A stretch of DNA of 64,000 nucleotides from Sphingobacteriaceae bacterium UBA2059 (GTDB lineage: Bacteria; Bacteroidota; Bacteroidia; Sphingobacteriales; Sphingobacteriaceae): NCBI GenBank assembly GCA_002332615.1, contig DDAL01000003.1:27418-91417 (forward strand), in the 5' to 3' direction. The translations under genes were made by a program, and so were the position numbers. Positions 16,764 through 25,395 of the stretch are shown here, piece by piece (the first letter of the stretch is position 1; every line of letters begins with the position of its first letter). The notes beneath the pieces are model-generated. The model ran no database searches, was not told where the DNA came from, and saw only the letters and a list, made by a program, of their open reading frames with translations.

Positions 16764-17798
16764 TTAAACTAATTCGCTCTGAAACTGCTTTAAAAATCGT
16801 ATGTCATTCTCAGAAAAAAGACGAAGATCTTTGATCTCATATTTAAGGTTGGCCATGCGTTCGATTCCCATGCCGAACGCAAAGCCTGAATATTTATTAC
16901 TATCAATGCCGCAGTTCTCAAGCACGTTAGGGTCAACCATTCCGCATCCCAGTATCTCCACCCATCCCGAGCCTTTACACATGGTACATCCAGATCCTCC
17001 GCACAGGGAGCACGAAATATCCATTTCAGCCGAAGGTTCGGTAAAAGGGAAGTACGAAGGGCGGAAACGCACCTTAGTTCCCTCTCCAAACAATTCCTGG
17101 ACGAAGTAAAAAAGCGTCTGTTTAAGATCTGCAAACGAAACATTCTCGTCTACATACAAGCCTTCCACCTGATGGAAAAAACAATGAGCCCGTGCCGATA
17201 TTGCCTCGTTCCTGTATACCCTGCCAGGCATAATAGCCCTGAAAGGGGGCTGTCCGTTCTCCATCATCCTCACCTGCACCGACGAGGTATGAGTACGCAG
17301 GGCAATGTCTCCATTTTCAGCGTCCTTTTTAATGAAAAAGGTATCCTGCATATCTCTTGCAGGGTGTTCCTTTGCAAAATTAAGTGCTGTAAAGTTATGC
17401 CAGTCATCCTCAATTTCGGGACCTTCAGCTACTATAAATCCAAGCTTTTTAAATATCTCAACTACTTCTTTTCGCACCAGCGAAAGTGGATGGCGTCCGC
17501 CCACTTCAAAACCCGATCCGGGCAGTGAAAGATCCTCATAATCAGTGTCTTCTTCGCTGTTTTCTTCAAACTCTGCTTTTAAAAGCGCATGCTTTTCCTC
17601 TGCCAGTTTTTTGAACTCATTCAAAACCTTGCCAAGTACCCTTTTCTCTTCGGCCGACACACTTTTAAACTCTTCAAAAAGATCCTTAATGATGCCTTTT
17701 GTCCCTAAAAATTTTATACGAAACTCTTCAAGTTCAGCCGCAGACGCCGGTTTAAACTCATTTATTTCCGAAGTGTATTGTATTATCCTGGATTGCAT
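16764..17798 (-). CDS. pheS: Phenylalanine-tRNA ligase alpha subunit
   Basis: The catalytic subunit of the alpha2beta2 phenylalanyl-tRNA synthetase. The 344 residues match the family: N-terminal coiled coil (about 1-85), class II catalytic core with motif 2 (FRAIMPGRVYRNEAISARAH) and motif 3 (FGMGIERMAN). A cysteine cluster, CSLCGGSGCTMC followed by CKGSGWVEILGCGMV just before the end of the core, resembles a Zn or redox knuckle. pheT is not adjacent. A TetR gene follows after 13 bases. Confidence 0.97.
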   Translation of the reverse strand: MQSRIIQYTSEINEFKPASAAELEEFRIKFLGTKGIIKDLFEEFKSVSAEEKRVLGKVLNEFKKLAEEKHALLKAEFEENSEEDTDYEDLSLPGSGFEVGGRHPLSLVRKEVVEIFKKLGFIVAEGPEIEDDWHNFTALNFAKEHPARDMQDTFFIKKDAENGDIALRTHTSSVQVRMMENGQPPFRAIMPGRVYRNEAISARAHCFFHQVEGLYVDENVSFADLKQTLFYFVQELFGEGTKVRFRPSYFPFTEPSAEMDISCSLCGGSGCTMCKGSGWVEILGCGMVDPNVLENCGIDSNKYSGFAFGMGIERMANLKYEIKDLRLFSENDIRFLKQFQSELV

Positions 17799-17819
17799 GT
17801 GCTATAAAGTATAAAGAAC

Positions 17820-17827
17820 CAAATTTA
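17820..17827 (-). promoter_or_regulatory. Probable -7 box of pheS
   Basis: TAAATTTG on the minus strand fits TAnnTTTG, 22 bases upstream of the pheS ATG. Confidence 0.5.
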
Positions 17828-17958
17828 GCTATTTAATCACTAATACGGTAAAACTTAAAAAGAGGCTGCTCCTTGCTTCGTTTATGCATGTAATGACTAA
17901 AGAATGCAGGAAAACAGCTAACTTTATCAAATCAAAGAAATTTTTCAAATATCAATAG

Positions 17959-18909
17959 ATGATTAACGACACTATTCTCGTTATAGGAGCCAACGGACAA
18001 ATAGGAACGGCGCTTCTGCCATTACTTCAGCAAACTTACGGTCATGATAATGTTATCGGCGCCGACCTTGTGGTGCCTTCTAATGGAAATGCTGTGTTCG
18101 AGCAGTTAGACGCTACCGACTCTAAAGCACTTGCGGTGCTGATAGACAAGTATAACGTGACACAAATCTATCACCTGGTAGCTGTTCTGTCTGCCAAGGC
18201 CGAACAAAACTATCTGTGGGCATGGAACCTCAATATGCAAACGCTGCTTAATGTTCTCGAGCTTGCGCGCGAGAAAAACATTAAAAAGCTATTTATACCA
18301 AGCTCTATTGCTGCATTTGGCAAAGGCGCTCCTCAGGACATGACGCCACAGAACGCTTATCTGGATCCGACTTCGGTATATGGCATCAGTAAAGTAGCAA
18401 CCGAAAACTGGTCTTTATATTATCATACCCGCTTTGGTCTGGACATTCGCTCACTGCGCTATCCGGGTGTAATAAGCTATCAGTCTATGCCAGGCGGCGG
18501 AACTACCGATTATGCTGTCGATATTTATCACAAGGCCGTACAGGGGCAGGCCTATACCTGCTATCTTAAAGAAGATACAACCTTACCCATGATCTATATA
18601 GACGACACGCTTCGATCCACGCTGGAATTAATGGAAGCGCCGGCTGAAAATATCAGGGTAAGAACCTCTTATAATCTTGCCGGGGTCAGCTTTACGCCGC
18701 TTGAAGTTTATCATTCTATCCGTAAACACTATCCACACTTTAAATGCTCCTTCGAACCCGATTTCCGTCAAGGCATAGCCGATTCATGGCCCCGCACCAT
18801 TGATGATAGCGCCGCAAGACAGGATTGGGGCTGGAAGCACCGGTTCGATCTGGAGAAAATAACGGTGGACATGATTGTAAAACTCACTCAAAAATATAAT
18901 AAAGCCTAA
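17959..18909 (+). CDS. tdh: L-threonine 3-dehydrogenase, SDR (epimerase-like) type
   Basis: Oxidises L-threonine to 2-amino-3-ketobutyrate with NAD. This 316-residue enzyme is the extended short-chain dehydrogenase type rather than the zinc alcohol-dehydrogenase type of E. coli: it has the Rossmann start VIGANGQIGTALLPLL, the catalytic Tyr and Lys in SVYGISKVATENW, and the RYPGVISYQSMPGGGTTDY segment typical of this group. kbl follows after 10 bases, and the pairing confirms the function because the unstable product must be cleaved at once. Confidence 0.94.
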   Translation: MINDTILVIGANGQIGTALLPLLQQTYGHDNVIGADLVVPSNGNAVFEQLDATDSKALAVLIDKYNVTQIYHLVAVLSAKAEQNYLWAWNLNMQTLLNVLELAREKNIKKLFIPSSIAAFGKGAPQDMTPQNAYLDPTSVYGISKVATENWSLYYHTRFGLDIRSLRYPGVISYQSMPGGGTTDYAVDIYHKAVQGQAYTCYLKEDTTLPMIYIDDTLRSTLELMEAPAENIRVRTSYNLAGVSFTPLEVYHSIRKHYPHFKCSFEPDFRQGIADSWPRTIDDSAARQDWGWKHRFDLEKITVDMIVKLTQKYNKA

Positions 18910-18919
18910 ATCTTATAGT

Positions 18920-20107
18920 ATGTACGAAACTTTAAAACCCGTTTTACAAAAAGAACTTGCCGAAATAGAGCAAGCCGGCTTGTTCAAAAGGGAACGAGTA
19001 ATTACCTCTCCTCAAAGAGCAGACATCACCGTCGAAGGAGGGAAGGAGGTTATAAACTTCTGTGCAAATAATTACCTGGGTCTCTCAGCAAACACGCGGA
19101 TACGTGAAGCGGCCAAAAAAGCCATCGATACCCATGGATATGGCCTGTCGTCGGTGCGGTTCATTTGTGGTACACAGGACATTCATAAAGAACTGGAGAA
19201 GAAGTTGTCGGACTTTCTTGGAATGGAAGATACCATCTTATATGCAGCCGCATTTGATGCCAATGGTGGTGTATTCGAGCCTCTGTTCAATGAGCAGGAT
19301 GCCATCATTTCTGACGAGCTCAACCACGCCTCCATTATAGACGGTGTAAGGCTGTGCAAGGCTCAGCGTTTTCGTTATAAGCACGATGATATGACCGATC
19401 TGGAAGAAAAATTAAAGGCCTCTCAGCATCTGCGTCACCGCATCGTTGTAACCGACGGGTCTTTCTCTATGGACGGCACCATTGCACAGCTTGATAAGAT
19501 ATGCGACCTCGCCGATCAATACAAAGCACTTGTAATGATCGACGAAAGTCACTCCTCCGGTTTCATTGGAAAAACGGGTCGGGGAACTCATGAGTATCAC
19601 CAGGTAATGGACCGGGTAGATATTATAACAGGCACGCTTGGCAAAGCACTCGGAGGAGCATCAGGAGGATTCACCTCGGCAAAAAAAGAAATCGTTGATA
19701 TGCTTCGTCAGCGTTCGCGTCCATACCTTTTCTCCAACACGCTTGCGCCATCTATTGTAGGAGCTTCTATAGCCGTACTGGATATGCTAAGCAGCACTAC
19801 CGACCTGAGGGATAAGCTAGAGCGCAACACGCTTTATTTTCGCGAAAAAATGACCCACGCCGGCTTTGATATAAAGCCGGGCGTGCACCCCATAGTGCCA
19901 GTCATGTTGTATGATGCAAAGCTTGCGCAGGAGTTTGCCGCCCGTATGCTTGAAGAAGGCATTTATGTAATAGGCTTTTACTTTCCGGTAGTGCCGCAAG
20001 GCAAAGCGCGCATACGCGTACAGCTGTCTGCAGGTCACGAAATAGAGCATATAGACAAGGCTATTGCCGCTTTTATCAAAGTGGGCAAAGAACTTGGCGT
20101 TATTTAA
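18920..20107 (+). CDS. kbl: Glycine C-acetyltransferase (2-amino-3-ketobutyrate CoA ligase)
   Basis: A PLP enzyme of the alpha-oxoamine synthase family that splits 2-amino-3-ketobutyrate with CoA into glycine and acetyl-CoA. The 395 residues match the family. The PLP lysine is K242 in GTLGKALGGASGG; DESHSSGFIG and NNYLGLSAN are conserved. It follows tdh in an operon and ends at a strong terminator. The glycine produced can be used by GcvP. Confidence 0.96.
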   Translation: MYETLKPVLQKELAEIEQAGLFKRERVITSPQRADITVEGGKEVINFCANNYLGLSANTRIREAAKKAIDTHGYGLSSVRFICGTQDIHKELEKKLSDFLGMEDTILYAAAFDANGGVFEPLFNEQDAIISDELNHASIIDGVRLCKAQRFRYKHDDMTDLEEKLKASQHLRHRIVVTDGSFSMDGTIAQLDKICDLADQYKALVMIDESHSSGFIGKTGRGTHEYHQVMDRVDIITGTLGKALGGASGGFTSAKKEIVDMLRQRSRPYLFSNTLAPSIVGASIAVLDMLSSTTDLRDKLERNTLYFREKMTHAGFDIKPGVHPIVPVMLYDAKLAQEFAARMLEEGIYVIGFYFPVVPQGKARIRVQLSAGHEIEHIDKAIAAFIKVGKELGVI

Positions 20108-20129
20108 AGCCGCCGGTATGTTTACTTCT

Positions 20130-20164
20130 AAGCCTCTCTGCAACCTGCAGAGAGGCTTTTTTTT
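20130..20164 (+). terminator. Rho-independent terminator of tdh-kbl
   Basis: AAGCCTCTCTGCA (20130-20142) and TGCAGAGAGGCTT (20146-20158) form a perfect 13-bp stem with a 3-base loop, followed by a run of eight T. Confidence 0.93.
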
Positions 20165-20283
20165 CAGCAGGCGTCGTTGCGGGCAGGTAGCGAAGCGCCA
20201 TCCAAAGTAAGTAATTAGTCTGTTTAATGTAAGAACTCTTCATTACATTTCTTTCTATTCATTCACACTAACTTAATTAGTAT

Positions 20284-20291
20284 TATTTTTG
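20284..20291 (+). promoter_or_regulatory. Probable -7 box of the exonuclease/GIY-YIG gene
   Basis: TATTTTTG fits TAnnTTTG and ends 18 bases before the ATG at 20310. Confidence 0.5.
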
Positions 20292-20309
20292 TTTCTGCTA
20301 AGGCTCTCA

Positions 20310-21713
20310 ATGAAAAACCAAACTCTTTATGCTATTGCCGACATAGAAACTACGGGTTCCTATGCCCGTGGATGCCGCATAACCGAACTGGCCATTTATA
20401 TCCATAACGGCCAAAAGATCATTGATCATTTTCACAGCCTGGTCAATCCCGCGCAAGAAATACCTTATTATATCCAGTCGCTCACCGGCATCGATCCGCA
20501 CATGGTTGAACAGGCGCCTTTATTTGAAGATATTGCACAGCAGGTATACCATTTGCTCGAAGGCAAAGTATTCGTGGCACATAATGTAAACTTCGATTAC
20601 TCCTTCCTGCATCACCAGCTTAAAGAATGCGGCTACCACTGGAGCGCTTCCAGGCTCTGCACCGTTCGCCTGTCGCGCAAAGTATTCCAAAACCTGCCGT
20701 CCTATAGTTTAGGTCGGCTGTGCCAAAGCCTGAAAATCCCGCTCAATGACCGGCATCGCGCTGCCGGAGACGCCCGGGCTACCGTACAGTTGTTTGAAAT
20801 GATCCTGGCTAGAGATCAGGAACATATTCTTGCAAAAGCCAGTCTGCTCAAATCCAAAGATCAACGGCTGCCCTGTAATATTCCTCTCGAGCAGTTCGAA
20901 CGCCTGCCCCAAACACCCGGTGTCTATATGTTTCGCAATAAAGCCGGAAAACTGCTTTATGTGGGCAAAGCGCTCAACATACAAAAGCGGGTAAACAGCC
21001 ATTTTACCGGAAACAACAGCGGCCCGAGGAGGCAGCTTTTCCTCAGGGAGATTCACAGCATAGAACACGAAGAAACCGGTACCGAACTTATGGCTTTGCT
21101 ACGAGAGTGTCACCTTATTAAGCAGTATTGGCCCGTTTATAACAAGGCGCTAAAAAAATACGAACCAAAGTTCGGTCTCATTGATTATATGGACAGGGCA
21201 GGATATCTGCGCTTATGCATAGGCAGAGTGGTAAAAGGTACCCCTGCGCTGGCATATTTCGATCGCGTTCAGGAAAGCACAAAATGCCTTCTGCAGCTTA
21301 TCGAAACCTTTAATCTCGATACAAGTCTCTGTTCCTTCTTTCAGGAAAACCGCGACCCGGGCCCCAGGCCCCGCCGCCCCGCCGGCCCTATTGATGAAAT
21401 AGCTGTTGAGCTGCATAACGCCAGAGTGCAGCAAGCTATCGAATTTCTGCAGCAGCAAAAACAAAGTTTCCTTGTTTTAGACAAAGGACGTACCGCCAAC
21501 GAAACAAGCTATATTTATTACAAAAATAACAACGTACATGCCTTGGGATATCTAGACAGCACCCTTAGTTTCAACCATATCGAAGAAGCCATAAAAGCCA
21601 CGGATCTATGCCACAGCAATTTCTACATGTGCCAGCTGGTCAGGCAGCACGCGGAGCGCTATCCGCAGCAGGTGCAGCATGTTAATTCCGGAGAGATAGA
21701 TATGTTGAGATAG
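20310..21713 (+). CDS. DnaQ-like 3'-5' exonuclease fused to UvrC-type GIY-YIG endonuclease
   Basis: A 467-residue fusion. Residues 1-165 are a DEDD exonuclease like the DNA polymerase III epsilon subunit (DIETTGSYARG, HNVNFDYSFL and HRAAGDARAT supply the acidic residues and histidine). Residues about 195-285 are a GIY-YIG nuclease of the UvrC/Cho type (GVYMFRNKAGKLLYVGKAL, NIQKRVNSHF). The last 180 residues have no clear match to UvrC's RNase H-like nuclease. I take the ATG at 20310 because the upstream in-frame TTG overlaps the -7 box. A repair role such as damage incision plus trimming is inferred from the domains. It is a single-gene unit. Confidence 0.88.
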   Translation: MKNQTLYAIADIETTGSYARGCRITELAIYIHNGQKIIDHFHSLVNPAQEIPYYIQSLTGIDPHMVEQAPLFEDIAQQVYHLLEGKVFVAHNVNFDYSFLHHQLKECGYHWSASRLCTVRLSRKVFQNLPSYSLGRLCQSLKIPLNDRHRAAGDARATVQLFEMILARDQEHILAKASLLKSKDQRLPCNIPLEQFERLPQTPGVYMFRNKAGKLLYVGKALNIQKRVNSHFTGNNSGPRRQLFLREIHSIEHEETGTELMALLRECHLIKQYWPVYNKALKKYEPKFGLIDYMDRAGYLRLCIGRVVKGTPALAYFDRVQESTKCLLQLIETFNLDTSLCSFFQENRDPGPRPRRPAGPIDEIAVELHNARVQQAIEFLQQQKQSFLVLDKGRTANETSYIYYKNNNVHALGYLDSTLSFNHIEEAIKATDLCHSNFYMCQLVRQHAERYPQQVQHVNSGEIDMLR

Positions 21714-21999
21714 CCAATGTTTGATCTGACATTGACGTTAGGTGCGTTCAGTAAATCGTTTATAACTGTTCGAGGAAATTGTGACGGTCTCAACGTTTGA
21801 AATGGTTTAGATGTATTAGTAGCTACACTAAGGACGTTAATTTATTAGCTTTAATAATAGCCTGTATTTCTGTGCTTATTTATCTATGTAAGATACTTCT
21901 CGCCCTTTGTCCGGATTAACTTCTTTGCTTTGGCTGTGACTAAATCGTAGCATAAATTAGTAATCCCATCTTTAAATAGTTTAGTAATTTTCTTAGCAC
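21714..21999. other. Non-coding region between the exonuclease fusion gene and the tRNA terminator
   Basis: About 290 bases with no credible reading frame, repeat or RNA motif that I can identify. Confidence 0.5.
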
Positions 22000-22034
22000 A
22001 AAAAAAGGAGACAACTGTTAAGTAATGTCTCCTT
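22000..22034 (-). terminator. Rho-independent terminator of tRNA-Met
   Basis: AAGGAGACA (22005-22013) and TGTCTCCTT (22026-22034) form a 9-bp stem; on the minus strand it is followed by a T-run. It begins 4 bases past the tRNA 3' end. Confidence 0.9.
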
Positions 22035-22037
22035 ACG

Positions 22038-22111
22038 TAGCGGGGAGCAGGATCGAACTGCCGACCTCAGGGTTATGAATCCTGCGCTCTAACCATCTGA
22101 GCTACCCCGCC
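22038..22111 (-). tRNA. tRNA-Met (anticodon CAT)
   Basis: Read on the minus strand, a complete 74-nt cloverleaf folds: acceptor GGCGGGG with CCCCGCT, D-arm GCTC/GAGC, anticodon stem CAGGA/CCCTG with loop TTCATAA, and T-arm GGCAG/CTGCT with loop TTCGATC. The anticodon is CAT. The first acceptor pair is G-T and the last anticodon-stem pair is an A-C mismatch. The 3' CCA is not encoded. Lack of the initiator features (C1-A72 mismatch, three G-C pairs in the anticodon stem) indicates elongator Met; an Ile tRNA with lysidine at C34 cannot be fully excluded. Confidence 0.93.
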
Positions 22112-22158
22112 GTCTTTTGGGTAGTGGGCCTTAAACAAGGGTCCGGGTTAAAGAGTTG

Positions 22159-22166
22159 CAAATATA
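22159..22166 (-). promoter_or_regulatory. Probable -7 box of tRNA-Met
   Basis: TATATTTG on the minus strand fits TAnnTTTG, 47 bases upstream of the tRNA 5' end. Confidence 0.5.
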
Positions 22167-22233
22167 GTTTAAAATCGTTTTCTTTAGAAAATTAAATCAA
22201 AAAAAAGGTTTATCCTTTTATACGCTGCCTACG

Positions 22234-22614
22234 ATGCCTCAAAGAACCAAGCTCTCTCTGGAATATGTAATTAAATCATCGCCAAAAATACTCTACAGTT
22301 ATTTGCATGAGCCCAAGGCCCTGGCACAATGGTTTGCCGATGAGGTGAACTTTAGAAACCAGCAATACATATTTATATGGGACGGGGAGGAGCATGCGGC
22401 CCGGCTTATCGGCTCCAGAGATAATAAATACGTGCGTTACAGATGGGAGGAGGATAAAGACGACTGTTATTTTGAAATGGAGATCATACAGGATGAACTT
22501 ACGCACGACGTTGGGCTGGCTGTGACAGACTTTGTTCCGCCCGATGTACTGGCCGAGCGAAAGCGCATCTGGGATAGCCAGGTTCAATATTTAATACGCG
22601 TCTTAGGCGCATAG
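22234..22614 (+). CDS. START-like (SRPBCC) domain protein
   Basis: A 126-residue soluble protein. The N-terminal pattern (KLSLEYVIKSSPKILYSYL followed by ALAQWFADEV) and the alternating strand pattern resemble AHSA1/START-like members of the SRPBCC helix-grip superfamily, which bind hydrophobic ligands or chaperones. The ligand is unknown. It lies 25 bases upstream of the LptF/G permease gene on the same strand, though that gene has its own promoter box. Confidence 0.85.
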   Translation: MPQRTKLSLEYVIKSSPKILYSYLHEPKALAQWFADEVNFRNQQYIFIWDGEEHAARLIGSRDNKYVRYRWEEDKDDCYFEMEIIQDELTHDVGLAVTDFVPPDVLAERKRIWDSQVQYLIRVLGA

Positions 22615-22627
22615 CCTTGAAAATCAT

Positions 22628-22635
22628 TATTTTTG
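22628..22635 (+). promoter_or_regulatory. Probable -7 box of the LptF/LptG gene
   Basis: TATTTTTG fits TAnnTTTG and ends only 4 bases before the GTG start at 22640, so the transcript would be leaderless or nearly so. Confidence 0.45.
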
Positions 22636-22639
22636 CCTG

Positions 22640-24088
22640 GTGAAAAAAGTTTATAAGCTTATAATTACGGCTTTTATACGTCCATTCTTTGTTACCTTTT
22701 TCATTGTAATGTTTGTATTGCTGATGTTATTTTTATTTAAATACATCGACGATCTGATAGGCAAAGGCTTTGAATGGTACGTAATACTTCAGCTTTTATG
22801 GTATGCATCGGCCACTAACGTAGCCATGGCACTGCCGCTGGCAATGCTTCTATCGTCCATTATGACCTTCGGCAATCTGGGCGAAAATTACGAGCTGGTA
22901 GCCATTAAATCTGCCGGTATATCCCTGCAGCGGGCCATGATGCCTTTATTCATACTCGTATCCATTCTAAGCGTTTCTGCTTTCCTGTTTTCAGACTATA
23001 TGCTGCCGGTAGCCAACCTTAAAATGGGTTCGCTGCTTTGGGACGTGCGCAATCAGAAAGCTTCTTTTCTTATTGAGGAAGGTATTTTTAACAACAGCAT
23101 ACCGGGGTATTCCATACGGGTTCAAAAGAAAGATGAAGACGGGCGTACCCTGCACAATGTGATGATATATGATCAAACCAGCTCCGGATCCAACACAGCA
23201 ACCACCTTGGCAAAGGAAGGGCTGATGTATAAAACCGACCAGGACAGAACGCTTGTGCTGGTGCTGAAGGATGGTGTGCGCTATGAGGAAAGCGGAAGTG
23301 AAAAGACGTACAGCCCCAGGCAGCGCTTTACCCGCTTCAAGTTCAAGGAAACGGAGCAGAAGTTTGACCTTTCGGGATTTAAAATGCAGCGTACCGACGA
23401 AGGGCTTTTTAAACAGAACTCGGCCATGCTTAACCTTCGCCAGCTTAGTTACTATCACGACTCTACCCGGCGTACCGTAGACAGCACCGTAAAAGAACTG
23501 GCCCGCTACATTATTCCCTCTTATAAGATATACAACCAGGCTTATACCTCCACAGGCGCTAAGAGTAAGAGAACACCCTCTTACAAAAAGGACCTGACAG
23601 AAGTGATGCAGGAAGAAAAAGTAATGCCTGCCATAAGCTATGCCCTGGGCGAAGCGCGGTCTGTAACCGAGAGCATAAGCCCGAAGCTTGATGAGTATAA
23701 CGATTATCAGAAAAGCCTGCGAAGGTATATGATTGAGTTTAACCGCAAGTTTACCCTCTCAATTTCCTGCCTGCTGCTCTTTTCCATAGGTGCGCCGCTG
23801 GGAGCCATTATACGAAAGGGTGGGCTGGGACTGCCGGTGGTCATGTCTATTATTTTCTTCCTCATTTACCACATTATATCCACCATTGGCGAAAAATCGG
23901 CCAAGGAAGGCACGGTTTCTCCGGTGTTTGGTATGTGGATAGCCATAATTGTATTGACGCCGCTGGGCATATTCCTTACCTACAAAGCTGCCAGCGATTC
24001 GGCTTTATTTGATCTCGATTATTATAAACAAGCTATTGTCAAATTCTTTTTGAAAGTTAAAAACCTTAAAGAACGAAAGAAGATCTAA
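22640..24088 (+). CDS. LptF/LptG family permease (YjgP/YjgQ)
   Basis: A 482-residue inner-membrane protein of the LptF/LptG family, which with LptB forms the ABC transporter that extracts lipopolysaccharide from the inner membrane. Three membrane segments are seen near the N-terminus (about 10-30, 48-75, 95-118), a periplasmic beta-jellyroll follows (about 120-370), and three more segments end the protein. No ATG lies in frame nearby, so GTG at 22640 is the start; MKKVYKLIITAFIRPF is the usual N-terminus of Bacteroidota members. Whether it acts as LptF or LptG is not resolved. Confidence 0.93.
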   Translation: MKKVYKLIITAFIRPFFVTFFIVMFVLLMLFLFKYIDDLIGKGFEWYVILQLLWYASATNVAMALPLAMLLSSIMTFGNLGENYELVAIKSAGISLQRAMMPLFILVSILSVSAFLFSDYMLPVANLKMGSLLWDVRNQKASFLIEEGIFNNSIPGYSIRVQKKDEDGRTLHNVMIYDQTSSGSNTATTLAKEGLMYKTDQDRTLVLVLKDGVRYEESGSEKTYSPRQRFTRFKFKETEQKFDLSGFKMQRTDEGLFKQNSAMLNLRQLSYYHDSTRRTVDSTVKELARYIIPSYKIYNQAYTSTGAKSKRTPSYKKDLTEVMQEEKVMPAISYALGEARSVTESISPKLDEYNDYQKSLRRYMIEFNRKFTLSISCLLLFSIGAPLGAIIRKGGLGLPVVMSIIFFLIYHIISTIGEKSAKEGTVSPVFGMWIAIIVLTPLGIFLTYKAASDSALFDLDYYKQAIVKFFLKVKNLKERKKI

Positions 24089-24156
24089 GGAGCGCCTGCG
24101 GTTCATGGTTCTGAGCTCTGTAAACTTTAAAATGACAATACTTACATGTATAACTG

Positions 24157-24164
24157 TATTTTTG
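24157..24164 (+). promoter_or_regulatory. Probable -7 box of ribBA
   Basis: TATTTTTG fits TAnnTTTG and ends 7 bases before the ATG at 24172. The 83-base gap is too short for an FMN riboswitch, and none is seen. Confidence 0.5.
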
Positions 24165-24171
24165 CATACAA

Positions 24172-25392
24172 ATGGACAGCATTAAACTACACACAATAGA
24201 AGAAGCTATTGAAGAAATTAAGCAGGGTAAAATTATAATCGTTGTTGATGATGAGGATAGGGAAAATGAAGGCGATTTTATAACGGCAGCACGCAATGTA
24301 ACTCCCGAAATAGTGAACTTTATGGCTAAATATGGGCGGGGCCTTATATGCGCGCCCATAACCGAAAGCCGTTGTCGCGAGCTGGACCTGCCTTTGATGG
24401 TAGGCAATAATACAGCCCTGCACGAAACGAACTTTACAGTTTCGGTAGACCTTATAGGCAATGGCTGTACCACCGGCATTTCGGCCTCTGACCGGGCCAA
24501 AACCATACTTGCACTGATAGACCCTTCTACACGGCCCGAAGATCTTGGCCGGCCGGGACATATATTTCCGCTCAAGGCTAAGGATGGCGGGGTATTACGC
24601 CGCGCAGGGCATACCGAAGCAGTGGTTGATCTGGCTGCGCTGGCAGGCATGGAGCCGGCAGGTGTGCTGGTTGAGATAATGAAGGAGGATGGCGAAATGG
24701 CCCGCCTGCCCGATTTATTAGAGATTGCCAAAAAGTTTGATCTTAAAATTATATCAATAAAAGACCTTATTACCTATAAGCTAAAAACGCAGTCGCTTAT
24801 ATCGAAAGAGGTAACGGTATCGCTTCCTACTGAGTGGGGCGATTTTAAAATGATAGGCTATTCGCAGCTTGATACCGGGCAGAGCCACCTGGCTTTGATC
24901 AAAGGCACCTGGGAGCCGGGCGAGCCGGTGCTTACACGTGTTCACAGCTCCTGTGTTACCGGCGATATCTTTGGCTCCTGCCGTTGCGACTGTGGTCCGC
25001 AGCTTCATAAAGCGATGGAAATGATTGAAAAGGAGGGAAAAGGAGTATTGGTATATATGAACCAGGAAGGACGCGGCATAGGACTCATTAATAAGCTTAA
25101 AACCTATAACTTGCAGGAAAACGGCTTTGATACGGTTGACGCTAACCTGCAGCTAGGCTTTAAAATGGACCAGCGCGACTATGGAGTAGGGGCGCAGATT
25201 ATCCGCCACCTGGGTATTACCAAAGTAAAGCTGATGACCAACAACCCTACCAAGAGAGCCGGTATTGTAGGTTATGGAATTGAAATTGTAGAGAATGTCC
25301 CGATAGAAATTCCGGCAAACAAGCATAACGAAAAGTACCTCAAAACCAAGCGCGACAGGATGGGGCACTCCATTATGAAGGATATTAAATAA
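24172..25392 (+). CDS. ribBA: Bifunctional 3,4-dihydroxy-2-butanone-4-phosphate synthase / GTP cyclohydrolase II
   Basis: A 406-residue fusion of the two entry enzymes of riboflavin synthesis. The N-terminal RibB domain (about 1-205) has DDEDRENEGDF and the GHIFPLKAKDGGVLRRAGHTE segment. The C-terminal RibA domain (about 210-400) has the zinc site and nucleophile region GDIFGSCRCDCGPQL and the catalytic QEGRGIGLINKLK. Both active sites look intact, so both activities are expected. The last enzyme of the pathway, RibF, is encoded at 56.6 kb. Confidence 0.97.
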   Translation: MDSIKLHTIEEAIEEIKQGKIIIVVDDEDRENEGDFITAARNVTPEIVNFMAKYGRGLICAPITESRCRELDLPLMVGNNTALHETNFTVSVDLIGNGCTTGISASDRAKTILALIDPSTRPEDLGRPGHIFPLKAKDGGVLRRAGHTEAVVDLAALAGMEPAGVLVEIMKEDGEMARLPDLLEIAKKFDLKIISIKDLITYKLKTQSLISKEVTVSLPTEWGDFKMIGYSQLDTGQSHLALIKGTWEPGEPVLTRVHSSCVTGDIFGSCRCDCGPQLHKAMEMIEKEGKGVLVYMNQEGRGIGLINKLKTYNLQENGFDTVDANLQLGFKMDQRDYGVGAQIIRHLGITKVKLMTNNPTKRAGIVGYGIEIVENVPIEIPANKHNEKYLKTKRDRMGHSIMKDIK

Positions 25393-25395
25393 ATC

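Noticed and set aside
21737..21748. GTTAGGTGCGTT shared with 47113-47124, considered as an attachment or repeat trace
   Set aside because: A 12-base match is expected by chance many times in 64 kb, and flanks do not match.
24089..24171. FMN riboswitch before ribBA
   Set aside because: The gap is 83 bases, contains the promoter box next to the ATG and shows none of the conserved riboswitch segments.
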